This document shows positions 41,695 to 49,319 of a DNA stretch of 50,365 nucleotides, piece by piece. The stretch covers positions 1 through 50,365 of the forward strand of contig CABUJV010000013.1 in assembly GCA_902492005.1 (NCBI GenBank). Reading direction: 5' to 3'. Under the pieces are notes generated by a model. That model saw only the letters and a list, made by a program, of their open reading frames with translations, was not told the origin of the DNA and did no database searches. Positions within the stretch are counted from its first letter, which is position 1, and each line of letters begins with the position of its first letter. Made by a program: the position numbers and the translations under genes. This DNA is from an uncultured Eubacteriales bacterium (lineage in GTDB: Bacteria > Bacillota > Clostridia > Oscillospirales > Oscillospiraceae).

Positions 41695-42122
41695 TGATGA
41701 AGGCGACAATGAAAAAACTCTTTGAGATCTTCCTGATCTGCCATTTCCTGATTTCTATGGCGATCGGGGCCTGCGGTATGATGCTGGGGCCGGACACCAA
41801 GTTGGGGTATGCGGATCTGTTTGCACCCACCGCAATGGCCTTCCTCTGTACGCTCCCCACCCTGCTCACCATCCAGCCCGAAGAGCTGACCGCAAAGCAG
41901 ATCGTGCGGAGAAAGATCCTGCAAGTTCTGATGGTGGAGGCCATTGTACTCTCCATGATCCACTTTGGATTTCATGGCATCAACAGCATCGGCGGCGCCT
42001 TTACCGTCACGGTATCTGTGCTGCTGGTTTTTGTGGGAGTATCCTTGATTGACTGGGCCAAAGGCTGCATGGAGGCGGAGGAATTGAACCGCCGTCTGGC
42101 GCGGCTCCAGAAAGGAATGTGA
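41694..42122 (+). CDS. DUF3021 family membrane protein
   Basis: 142 residues with four hydrophobic segments and a charged C-terminal end (EAEELNRRLARLQKGM). DUF3021 proteins are typically encoded next to a LytTR regulator and are thought to restrain or inform it at the membrane. The ATG overlaps the LytTR stop, so the two are translationally coupled. Confidence 0.82.
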   Translation: MMKATMKKLFEIFLICHFLISMAIGACGMMLGPDTKLGYADLFAPTAMAFLCTLPTLLTIQPEELTAKQIVRRKILQVLMVEAIVLSMIHFGFHGINSIGGAFTVTVSVLLVFVGVSLIDWAKGCMEAEELNRRLARLQKGM

Positions 42123-42127
42123 GGAAT

Positions 42128-42313
42128 ATGGCGGAAAAATGGCTTCTCTGCCCTTCCTGCGGGAGCAAGACTCGCGTGAAGCTGCGGCAGGATACAAGGC
42201 TTGAAAATTTCCCGCTGTTCTGCCCCAAGTGCAAGCAAGAGGTGCTGGTCAGCGTGAGCAAATTCATCACAACAAGAATAGCCGAGCCAGACGCTAAGAC
42301 GCAGAGCCGATGA
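42128..42313 (+). CDS. cysteine-rich KTR-domain protein
   Basis: 61-residue zinc-ribbon protein: CPSCGSKTRVKLRQDTRLEN then CPKCKQE, matching the cysteine-rich KTR family that is common in clostridial mobile elements. It ends in the tail AEPDAKTQSR. The DNA encoding that tail is one of three 24-bp repeats in this region. ATG at 42128, with AAAGGA 11 bases upstream. Role unknown. Confidence 0.8.
   Translation: MAEKWLLCPSCGSKTRVKLRQDTRLENFPLFCPKCKQEVLVSVSKFITTRIAEPDAKTQSR
42284..42307 (+). repeat. 24-bp repeat, copy 1 (3' end of the KTR gene)
   Basis: GAGCCAGACGC, two variable bases (TA), AGACGCAGAGC. The right half also forms the left arm of a stem with GGCTCTGCG at 42332-42340, followed by TTTGCTTTGG, a probable terminator. 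The other copies are at 46458 and 47766. Confidence 0.85.
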
Positions 42314-42386
42314 TCCCGAAAAGGGATGAATGGCTCTGCGTTTGCTTTGGGCAGTCAAGCGATATGGATTGGAAACGAGGGCAATT

Positions 42387-43655
42387 ATGAAAGCGAAAAA
42401 CCAAACGGCGCCATCCCATTTTAACAAATTCCTTCTGCTCTGTACGGGACAACTGATCTCGGCCATCGGCGGGGGGCTCACCAGCTTCGGCCTTGGCGTT
42501 TATGTGTTCAACCAGACCGGAAGCGCCGCCGGCATGGCGCTGGTGACCCTGCTGGCCTTCCTGCCCACGCTGGTGCTGAGCGTTCCGGCGGGGGTGCTGG
42601 CAGACCGCTACGACCGGCGGCTTTTGATGATGCTGGGCGACGGCCTGTCGGCCATCGGCATCGCGTACATACTGATTTGTATGCTCCGGGGTGGGGCGGC
42701 CCTTGATCAGATCTGCATTGGGGTATTCATCAGCTCCGTCTTTTCTTCTCTGTTAGAGCCCGCGTACCGGGCCACGGTGACGGATCTTCTGACCCAGGAC
42801 GAGTACTCCAAGGCCAGCGGCATGGTGAGCCTGGCCGGGAGCGCCAGATACCTGATCTCGCCCCTGCTGGCGGGGCTTCTGCTGGCCGTCAGCGACATCA
42901 AGCTGCTGCTGATCCTTGACATCTGCACCTTTTTTCTCACTGTCGTCACCACGGCTCTGGTCAAACGCGGCCTGACTGCGAAGGCGGTGGAGACCAGGGA
43001 GGGCTTTCTGGAAAGCCTCCGTGGAGGATGGCGGGCCGTGACCCGGAAACGGGGCGTGATCATTCTGATCCTGGTCTCCTCTGTCCTGACCTGTTTTATG
43101 GGGGCTTTTCAGATTTTGGCGGAACCTCTGCTCCTGGATTTCACAAGCAGCACGGTGCTGGGGATCGTGGAAACGGTCTGTGCCTGCGGGATGCTGGTCT
43201 CCAGCCTGCTGCTGGGTTTTCGGGGGATTAAGAAAGGCTATGTAAAAGTGCTATGCCTGTCCCTTTTTCTTTCGGGTGTCACAATGGTGGTGTTTGGCCT
43301 GAAGGAAAACGTCTATCTCATTGCGGTTGCCGGATTCTGCTTTTTTGCCACGCTGCCCTTCGCCAACAACTGCCTGGACTACCTGGTGCGGACGAACATT
43401 CCGGGGGATACCCAGGGCAGGGCCTGGGGGCTGATCGGTTTCCTGTCCCAGATCGGGTATGTGGTGGCCTATGGCGCGGCGGGCCTTCTGGCGGATGGGA
43501 TCGCGGCGGGGATGCAGATCGGCGTGGGCCGAGGGGCCGCGGCTGTCATTATCGGTTCGGGCGTTCTGCTGGCAGCGGTGGCGGCGGTTTTGTACCGGGT
43601 CAAGACAGTGAGGGAGCTGGAGCGAGATGACAACTATCTCTATAAGAAAACTTGA
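42387..43655 (+). CDS. MFS efflux transporter, macrolide-efflux (MefA)-like
   Basis: 422 residues, 12 membrane segments. It starts HFNKFLLLCTGQLISAIGGG and includes the MFS motif GVLADRYDRRLLMMLGDG and the TATA-like patch GMVSLAGSARYLISPLLAG typical of the MefA/DHA3 drug-exporter branch. The ATG at 42387 has GAGGG five bases upstream. Probable drug or metabolite export; the substrate is unknown. Its end overlaps the GNAT gene by 29 bases. Confidence 0.88.
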   Translation: MKAKNQTAPSHFNKFLLLCTGQLISAIGGGLTSFGLGVYVFNQTGSAAGMALVTLLAFLPTLVLSVPAGVLADRYDRRLLMMLGDGLSAIGIAYILICMLRGGAALDQICIGVFISSVFSSLLEPAYRATVTDLLTQDEYSKASGMVSLAGSARYLISPLLAGLLLAVSDIKLLLILDICTFFLTVVTTALVKRGLTAKAVETREGFLESLRGGWRAVTRKRGVIILILVSSVLTCFMGAFQILAEPLLLDFTSSTVLGIVETVCACGMLVSSLLLGFRGIKKGYVKVLCLSLFLSGVTMVVFGLKENVYLIAVAGFCFFATLPFANNCLDYLVRTNIPGDTQGRAWGLIGFLSQIGYVVAYGAAGLLADGIAAGMQIGVGRGAAAVIIGSGVLLAAVAAVLYRVKTVRELERDDNYLYKKT

Positions 43656-44066
43656 GCAGGGGGAAACAGAAAACGCCTTACGCCTGGTTTGGTGCGTGTT
43701 TCAGGAGTATGAAGCCCCTGATTACACAAAAGAGGGTGCGGGAGAATTTTATAGAAGTATCCATGATGAAAAATATTTGTCCCAGCTTTGCTTGTATGGC
43801 GCTTTTGTTCAAGAAGAATTGGTCGGGGTCATCGCCACAAGAAATAGAGGAAAACATATTGCCCTGTTTTTTGTAGACGGGAAATACCAAGGACAAGGCA
43901 TTGGAAGACAATTATTCCAAACTGTACGGGCAAAGTGCCCCCTTGATAAAATGACGGTAAATTCATCGCCATATGCCGTTTCAATATACCGTAAACTAGG
44001 TTTCGGGATACGGATATAGAGCAGGTGGTAAATGGTTTGAGATTTACACCGATGGAACATGAATGA
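43627..44066 (+). pseudogene. GNAT acetyltransferase with a 3' frameshift
   Basis: The intact frame (43627-44019, 130 residues) has the GNAT core: IRKLEQGETENALRLVW, FVDGKYQGQGIGRQLF (acetyl-CoA loop) and NSSPYAVSIYRKLGF. It then stops early at TAG. One base back, the other frame continues DTDIEQVVNGLRFTPMEHE to a TGA at 44064-44066, the usual GNAT C-terminus in this family. A single missing base near 44004 (TTCCGGG read as TTCGGG) explains this. The product may be inactive, or the loss may be a sequencing error. Confidence 0.8.
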
Positions 44067-44099
44067 TCGATCAAATTAGAAGCTGCGGAGGTAATGAAA

Positions 44100-44558
44100 A
44101 TGAAATTAAAAAATCCTATGTTGGTAGTCACTAATATGGATAAATCAGTTGAGTTTTACAAAAAAGTGTTTGGGCTTCACGTCATTATGGATTTTGGAGC
44201 AAACAAAACTTTAACTGGCGGTTTGGCTTTGCAGACGGTTGAAACATACAAAGAGTTTATCGGTACAAGTGAAATTTCATTCGGCGGCAACAATTTTGAG
44301 ATTTACTTTGAAGAAGATGATTTTGACAAATTTGCAGCCAAACTGAAAGAATGTGACGTGGAATATGTTCACCCGATCAAAGAACATTCCTGGGGACAAC
44401 GTGTGGTGCGCCTTTACGACCCTGATAAGCACATCGTTGAAGTCGGGGAAAATATGAAAGTAGTTTGTAAGCGCTTCTTGGATAGTGGAATGACGCCGGA
44501 GCAGGTTGCGAAACGTATGGACGTGCCTATGAAATTTGTAAATGCCTGTATGCGATAA
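44100..44558 (+). CDS. VOC/glyoxalase family protein
   Basis: 152 residues. One VOC unit (LKNPMLVVTNMDKSVEFYKKVFGL ... FGGNNFEIYFEEDDF ... VRLYDPDKHIVEVGE) followed by a short helical tail with SGMTPEQVAKRMDVPMKFV. Relatives include glyoxalases and drug-binding resistance proteins. The base composition is clearly lower in GC than its neighbours, suggesting separate acquisition. The ATG at 44100 has GGAGG eight bases upstream; the ATG at 44094 is too close. Confidence 0.85.
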   Translation: MKLKNPMLVVTNMDKSVEFYKKVFGLHVIMDFGANKTLTGGLALQTVETYKEFIGTSEISFGGNNFEIYFEEDDFDKFAAKLKECDVEYVHPIKEHSWGQRVVRLYDPDKHIVEVGENMKVVCKRFLDSGMTPEQVAKRMDVPMKFVNACMR

Positions 44559-44600
44559 ATTCCCATTTGTCAAAGAAATGAAAAAAGAAAGGCGGACACT

Positions 44601-45315
44601 ATGCCGCAAATGGACTATGGCGGAAACAAAACGATCCTGATCCACGACCTGCCTGGGCTGGAGGGCTGGAAGCTCCCGGAGAGGTGGCTTGCGGTGGGCG
44701 CAAGGTCAAGGCCGCGCCCTGCCAGCGGTGCTTTGGCTGCTGGCTGAAGACGCCGGGGGCCTGCGTGCTAAAGGACAAGTTCCAGCATATCGGCACGGCC
44801 ATCGCCCACAGCCGGGAGCTGATTCTGGTATCCCGGTGCTGCTACGGCGGCTTTTCCCCGGGGGTCAAACGGGCGCTGGACCGCTCCATTTCCCAGAGCC
44901 TTCCTTTCTTTACCTACCGGAACGGCAAGCTCCGCCACATCCTGCGCTGCCGCCGCGCCCCGGCGTTGACCATCTGCTTCTACGGCCCTTCCTGGAGCGG
45001 GCCGAGGCGGCCTGCCGGGAGAAAAAGCTGGACTTCCGGCTCTACGCCCTGTCCAACAACGGCTTTGTGGAGGGGCGGCAGAACGAACTTAACCTGCGGC
45101 TTTACGAGGGCTGGTGCCGCCGCTCCGGTGCGGCCTGGGGCGGGGGCCTAGGCCTGATGGGACGGCGCACCCGAAAGGGCGCGTGCGGCGCGACCCGCTA
45201 TACGCGGGTGCTGATTCCGTCTTTCCTCTTTCTGATTGGCGCCGACATCTATATGCTGCTCGCCGCGCTGTTTCGTGGTACCTTGCCCCACAAATTATTT
45301 CAAAAAGAATCATAA
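44601..45315 (+). pseudogene. flavodoxin-like FMN reductase broken by two frameshifts
   Basis: Three frames must be joined: ATG at 44601 with TILIHDLPGLEGWKLPE; then from about 44684 CQRCFGCWLKTPGACVLKDK and CCYGGFSPGVKRALDRSI; then from about 44990 FLERAEAACREKKLDFRLYA and NNGFVEGRQNELNLRLYEGW. Each join needs one extra base, near 44680 (GG run) and near 44987 (CCC run). The assembled protein resembles NADPH-dependent FMN reductase/flavodoxin-fold proteins with a CxxC metal-like motif. The last ~50 codons contain a hydrophobic stretch I cannot place. Either real decay or sequence error. Confidence 0.75.
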
Positions 45316-45332
45316 ATGAAGGAGGATAAACA

Positions 45333-45689
45333 ATGAATGACTTGATTGCCATCTGCGGTCTGGACTGTGAAACCTGCGACGCCCGCATCGCCACGCTGAC
45401 GGACGACGATGCCCTCCGGGAGAAAACCGCCAAGCTGTGGAGTGAGATGAACGATGCTCCTATCACGGCGGAGATGATCAACTGCGAGGGCTGTCGGGTA
45501 GACGGCGTAAAAACGCCTTTCTGCGACGCCCTGTGCCCCATTCGCCAATGCGCGCTGGGCAAGGGCGTTGCCACCTGCGGAGACTGCCCGGATATGGAGG
45601 CCTGCGAAAACGTAGGCGCCGTTCACAAGAGCGACCCCGGAGCCAAAGAGCGGCTGACTGGGCGGAATGCAGGGAGAAGCGAACCATGA
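45333..45689 (+). CDS. DUF3795 cysteine-rich protein
   Basis: 118 residues with the typical start IAICGLDCETCDARIA and further cysteine groups CEGCRVDG, FCDALCPIRQCA and CGDCPDMEAC, suggesting a metal or Fe-S site. DUF3795 proteins are common in anaerobes and of unknown function. Excellent AAGGAGG upstream. The stop overlaps the start of the next gene (ATGA). Confidence 0.87.
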   Translation: MNDLIAICGLDCETCDARIATLTDDDALREKTAKLWSEMNDAPITAEMINCEGCRVDGVKTPFCDALCPIRQCALGKGVATCGDCPDMEACENVGAVHKSDPGAKERLTGRNAGRSEP

Positions 45690-46375
45690 AAATTATGATT
45701 TTGAACGGCTCTCCCAAGGGGGCCGGGAGCGACTGCATGCACATCACCCGCGCGTTTCTGGAGGGCATGAACAGCGTATCGGAACATGAGGTCCATATCC
45801 TCCATGTCATCCACCGGCACATCGAATACTGCAAGGGCTGTTTTACCTGTATGCGGGGCGGCGGGAAGTGCGTGATCGACGATGATATGCGGGGTATTTT
45901 GGAGGAAATTCTGGCCTCCGACCTGCTCCTGTTCAGCTTCCCCCTCTACGGCTTCGGAATGCCCGCGCCGCTGAAGGCTCTGCTGGACCGCACCCTGCCC
46001 CTGGGGAAGATGGATATGCGGAAGGTAGGCGGGCGCTATGAACACGTGGAGCAGGCGGACTTCTCCCATCTGCGTTATGTGATGATCTGCGGCTGCGGCT
46101 TTCCCAATGCCAGAGGCAACTTTGAGGGAGTGCTCCAGCAGTGGCGGCTCATGTTTGGCCCTGACGCCCTTTCGATCACCGTGCCCGAGGCCCCCATGTT
46201 CAACGCCCCGGAGGCATCCGCCGTGACCGCACCCTTCCTGGAGCTGGTCAAGCAGGCCGGGCGGGAGTATGCCAATAATGGCGCCGTCACCGTGGAGACC
46301 ATGGAAAAGCTGGCCATCCCCATGATCCCCGACGAGGTGTATGCCTCCATCGTCAACGGAGAGGCCGGAACATAA
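45686..46375 (+). CDS. flavodoxin-fold NAD(P)H-dependent oxidoreductase
   Basis: 229 residues. MKIMILNGSPKGAGSDCMHI is the FMN phosphate loop; YCKGCFTCMRGGGKCVIDDD and SFPLYGFGMPAPLKALLDR are typical of the iron-sulfur flavoprotein-like NADPH-dependent FMN reductase family. It overlaps DUF3795 by four bases. It is an intact relative of the broken gene at 44601. Possible quinone or nitro-compound reduction. Confidence 0.87.
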   Translation: MKIMILNGSPKGAGSDCMHITRAFLEGMNSVSEHEVHILHVIHRHIEYCKGCFTCMRGGGKCVIDDDMRGILEEILASDLLLFSFPLYGFGMPAPLKALLDRTLPLGKMDMRKVGGRYEHVEQADFSHLRYVMICGCGFPNARGNFEGVLQQWRLMFGPDALSITVPEAPMFNAPEASAVTAPFLELVKQAGREYANNGAVTVETMEKLAIPMIPDEVYASIVNGEAGT

Positions 46376-46457
46376 AATCGGGCAGTAAATTGGTGAACCG
46401 CATAAAACAAAATAATCAGCTGGGAGACGGCTTGGTAAAGGGCCGCCATCTATTAAA

Positions 46458-46481
46458 GAGCCAGACGCACAGACGCAGAGC
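46458..46481 (+). repeat. 24-bp repeat, copy 2
   Basis: GAGCCAGACGC, AC, AGACGCAGAGC; 22 of 24 bases are shared with copy 1. It lies in the gap before the gene at 46504, with only a weak AGCCT/AGGCT stem after it. Confidence 0.85.
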
Positions 46482-46503
46482 CTACGGTCCGAAAGGAAAG
46501 GCT

Positions 46504-46914
46504 ATGATGAGACGAAAAGCAAAGGGAATTTTGATTGCGTTTGCCGCTGTTGTGGCATTGTGCGTGGCCGTGTTTTTGGGCGCGCGGTACGGTTGGAGGC
46601 TGGCGGGCTTCTCTTTCTGCCGGACGGCCCAGATTGAACGTGTAAGCGTGGAAACGGGCTGCGTGGAGATCGAGGGCAGTTGGCCGGGGATGTTCCCGGA
46701 GTCCTTTGTGGGCTACCGCGCGGAGGTCGTGGATGGGGCGCTGTATGTGGGCTTCCAGTACAACAAGCTCCTGGGTGTTTGGATCTACGACAGGGGTGAT
46801 TTTCAGATTGAGATCCCGGTTGAGCAGCAAATTAAAGCGGTCTACATGAAAGCTGGGGACGGTGAAGACTTAATCTGGCCGGAGCAGGATGCAGAAGCTT
46901 TGGATGGGAGATAA
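46504..46914 (+). CDS. membrane-anchored hypothetical protein
   Basis: 136 residues: a basic start (MMRRKAKG), one membrane segment (about 8-28, ILIAFAAVVALCVAVFLGA), then an extracytoplasmic domain with no cysteine pattern after it. No family recognised. AAGGAAAGG precedes the ATG. It ends five bases before the next small membrane protein. Confidence 0.7.
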   Translation: MMRRKAKGILIAFAAVVALCVAVFLGARYGWRLAGFSFCRTAQIERVSVETGCVEIEGSWPGMFPESFVGYRAEVVDGALYVGFQYNKLLGVWIYDRGDFQIEIPVEQQIKAVYMKAGDGEDLIWPEQDAEALDGR

Positions 46915-46918
46915 AAGA

Positions 46919-47191
46919 ATGAACTGGACAATTTACGGAATTGAGTGCGTCGGGCTGCTGATCCTGTTCACCTGCCTTATTATGATTCCGTTGTGCCGGA
47001 ACCCGGTATGGTGGATTCACGACTACCCCGAGGACATTCAGGAGAAATATTTTGAGACCCATGACCGCATCCCCACCCAGGCGCTCAGCGGCCCGGTGCT
47101 GCTGAAAAAGAGCTTCGCGGCGCTGCTGGGCATGGTGATCGGGCTGATCCCCTGTCTGCTGGCCGGGGCACTGGTTACAGTGGTGCAGTAA
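46919..47191 (+). CDS. 90-residue membrane protein, possibly truncated
   Basis: Two hydrophobic segments: about 5-22 (YGIECVGLLILFTCLIMIPL) and about 72-89 at the extreme C-terminus, with NPVWWIHDYPEDIQEKYF between them. Ending inside or at a membrane segment suggests that the gene may have lost its 3' part. GGGAGA precedes the ATG. No family name assigned. Confidence 0.65.
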   Translation: MNWTIYGIECVGLLILFTCLIMIPLCRNPVWWIHDYPEDIQEKYFETHDRIPTQALSGPVLLKKSFAALLGMVIGLIPCLLAGALVTVVQ

Positions 47192-47213
47192 ATCGGTATT
47201 TGTGGAGGGAAGA

Positions 47214-47729
47214 ATGAAAACAGTTGTGCTTTTATACAATACAAGTTGCATTTACGAGATTGTGATATTGAACTATTTTCTTAAATATGCGGGCAAAGAT
47301 GTTGTATTTGTATCACAGGATGGAAATTCAATCATTTCCATGGAAGGATATTCAGTAAATGTATCGGATAAACTGCTGAATATTAGTCCGCAAGATGTGG
47401 AACTCATGGTTGTCCCTGGCGGAAGTATTGCAGAGATAGATCACGATCAGACATGGGAGTATCTCGCGAATGTCCAGTCAAATCAGGGGCTGATCGCGGG
47501 AATATGTGCAGGAGTTGATTTATTGGATCATGCGGGAGTTCTTGAAAAAATTGACTCGACTCACTCCAGTGATTTGGATGTTGTAGTGACCGACAAGGTT
47601 ATAACCGCCAGAGCAAACGGATATGTTGATTTTGCAATTGAAGTGGCTAAAAAGATGGACCTGTTTGAAGATGAGGCTGATTTGAAAGAAACGATTGCAT
47701 TTTGGAGAGATTATCAAAGAATGCAGTAA
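47214..47729 (+). CDS. DJ-1/PfpI family protein
   Basis: 171 residues with the DJ-1/ThiJ fold: TVVLLYNTSCIYEIVILNYF, VELMVVPGGS and the nucleophile elbow AGICAGVDLL (Cys around residue 100). Relatives are glyoxalases, chaperones or amidotransferase-like proteins. Noticeably AT-richer than the flanking genes. GGAGGG precedes the ATG. Confidence 0.85.
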   Translation: MKTVVLLYNTSCIYEIVILNYFLKYAGKDVVFVSQDGNSIISMEGYSVNVSDKLLNISPQDVELMVVPGGSIAEIDHDQTWEYLANVQSNQGLIAGICAGVDLLDHAGVLEKIDSTHSSDLDVVVTDKVITARANGYVDFAIEVAKKMDLFEDEADLKETIAFWRDYQRMQ

Positions 47730-47765
47730 ATGAATATTTGCCGGTAAGAACGACCTGTCATCACA

Positions 47766-47789
47766 GAGCCAGACGCTTAGACGCAGAGC
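47766..47789 (+). repeat. 24-bp repeat, copy 3
   Basis: GAGCCAGACGC, TT, AGACGCAGAGC. The right half forms a stem CGCAGAGC/GCTCTGCG (47782-47789 with 47803-47810) followed by CCTTTCGTTTT, a probable terminator for the DJ-1 gene. Confidence 0.85.
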
Positions 47790-47858
47790 TTTGCCTTCGG
47801 CTGCTCTGCGCCTTTCGTTTTAGGATCGCCGGACCAATCAGAGAAAGGAAGTATTCGC

Positions 47859-48386
47859 ATGAAAACCTTGGAATCCATTCAAAAGACCTATCAAATATTC
47901 AAGACCCTTGCCATGATCGCCATGGTCCTGTCCTTCGTCTGGGCAGGGCTGAGCGCCGCCGGCGTGGTCTGCGCTCTGATTTGGCGCAGTACCGGGCTGA
48001 TGCCCAGCGCCTCCGTGGTGGATATTTTGCTGCCCCAGGGCGGCGGGTGGAACCTGATGATCGGGGCGCTACTGGCCGACTTTGTGTTCGCTTTAACCGA
48101 CGGCCTTCTGTTTTTCTTCACCCACCGGTACTTAAAGCAGGAACTGGCGGACGGGACGCCCTTCACGGCGGCGGGAGCCGAGCAGGTCAAGAGCCTGGGG
48201 ATCAGGACCATCGTGATGCCCCTGGCTGCGGTCATTATCTCCGCCGTCATTTACGAGTGCTTCGGCCTGGCCCGCCCCGGTGACTGGGGCAACGGCGCCG
48301 CCGTGGTGCTGGGCGTCGCACTGATCCTGTTCTCCCTGATCCTGCGCCACGGAGCAGAGCTGCGGGAAGGGAGCGGTGAGGGATGA
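47859..48386 (+). CDS. DUF2975-like four-helix membrane protein
   Basis: 175 residues with four hydrophobic segments (about 16-42, 64-88, 108-130 and 140-160). The central RYLKQELADGTPFTAAGAEQ resembles the DUF2975 pattern (GTPFT before the third helix). Function unknown. GAGAAAGGAAG lies upstream. The stop overlaps the CPBP gene start by four bases. Confidence 0.7.
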   Translation: MKTLESIQKTYQIFKTLAMIAMVLSFVWAGLSAAGVVCALIWRSTGLMPSASVVDILLPQGGGWNLMIGALLADFVFALTDGLLFFFTHRYLKQELADGTPFTAAGAEQVKSLGIRTIVMPLAAVIISAVIYECFGLARPGDWGNGAAVVLGVALILFSLILRHGAELREGSGEG

Positions 48387-49174
48387 AAGCGTCCACAAAG
48401 TATGCCGTCGCCGCCTACCTGGTGTTCTGGGCCATGGTGCTGGGGATTTGCGGCACCGCCTCCATGGTCTTTCACGCCCCGCCGCTGGTGATGCGGTGGC
48501 TGTCCAACCTCTGCGCCTGGTCGCCCACCCTCGTTCTGCTGGTGATGGTTAAGAGGCTCCTGCCCGGGACCACTATCCGGGACTTTTACAAAAACGCCTT
48601 TCGGGACAGACTGCGCCCCGGACTTTTGCTCCTGCTCACCGTGGCCATCGCCGGCGGGACGGTGGTCTCCGCTCTGCTTACCGGCCTGCTCCACAGCGCC
48701 CAGGGCCGGGAGTTCACCCTGCTGTTCCGCCGGGGGGCCTACCCCATCCCCCTGACGGTGGTCCTCTCCCTTCTGTCCGGCCCCACCGGGGAGGAGGCGG
48801 GCTGGCGGGGGTATCTCCGCCCCGAACTGGAAAAGCGCCTGGGCTTTTGGAAGGGCACGGTCACCCTGGGCGTCATCTGGGCCTTCTGGCACACCGTCCT
48901 CTGGTTCGTGGACTCGGACTTCACCGGCTGGAGCATGGCGGTGTACATCATTTCCAACGTGGTGGTCATGACCGCCCTCAACATCATCATGAGCTGCGTC
49001 TTGGAAAGACACAACAATCTGGCCTACGCCATCTGGATCCATTTCTGCTTCAACCTCACCTACGGCTTCATCCAGGCCGACATCTGGTTCTATGCGGTCA
49101 TGACGGCGGTGTTCATCGTCCTGGCGGCAGCTTGGGCCCTGGCGCGGCAGAGGTACATATCGCGCAAATCATAG
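48383..49174 (+). CDS. CPBP family intramembrane metalloprotease
   Basis: 263 residues, about seven membrane segments. Catalytic motifs of the CPBP/Abi family are complete: GEEAGWRGYL (EExxxR), FWHTVLW (FxxxH-like) and HFCFN near the end. Bacterial members process or protect against peptides, including bacteriocin self-immunity. The ATG follows GGGAG and overlaps the upstream gene. Confidence 0.88.
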   Translation: MKASTKYAVAAYLVFWAMVLGICGTASMVFHAPPLVMRWLSNLCAWSPTLVLLVMVKRLLPGTTIRDFYKNAFRDRLRPGLLLLLTVAIAGGTVVSALLTGLLHSAQGREFTLLFRRGAYPIPLTVVLSLLSGPTGEEAGWRGYLRPELEKRLGFWKGTVTLGVIWAFWHTVLWFVDSDFTGWSMAVYIISNVVVMTALNIIMSCVLERHNNLAYAIWIHFCFNLTYGFIQADIWFYAVMTAVFIVLAAAWALARQRYISRKS

Positions 49175-49193
49175 AAATCAGGAGAAAATCATC

Positions 49194-49319
49194 ATGGAAA
49201 TTATCGCAATTCTCATCAAATATGGGTTCATCCTTGCGGTCCTGTCCGCCGTTCTCTATGTTGTGGTCAAAAAGGCGGTCAAGGATGCCCTAGCTGAACA
49301 TGGGGAAAACAGAAAATGA
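49194..49319 (+). CDS. 41-residue single-pass membrane peptide
   Basis: ATG at 49194 with AGGAGA upstream; the stop overlaps the next gene's ATG (ATGA at 49316). The product begins MEIIAILIKYGFILAVLSAV, one membrane segment (about 3-25), then the charged tail VKKAVKDALAEHGENRK. Tight packing and a good ribosome binding site support it as real. Similar short proteins occur in clostridia next to DUF4097 genes, as I recall. Confidence 0.75.
   Translation: MEIIAILIKYGFILAVLSAVLYVVVKKAVKDALAEHGENRK

Noticed and set aside
45114..45329. 71-codon plus-strand frame at the end of the broken reductase
   Set aside because: It is one of three competing frames in a frameshifted gene and lacks its own start signal.
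42284..47789. 24-bp repeats as integron attC sites
   Set aside because: They are too short, lack the R'/R'' core pair, and no integrase is present. The KTR 3'-end explanation fits better.
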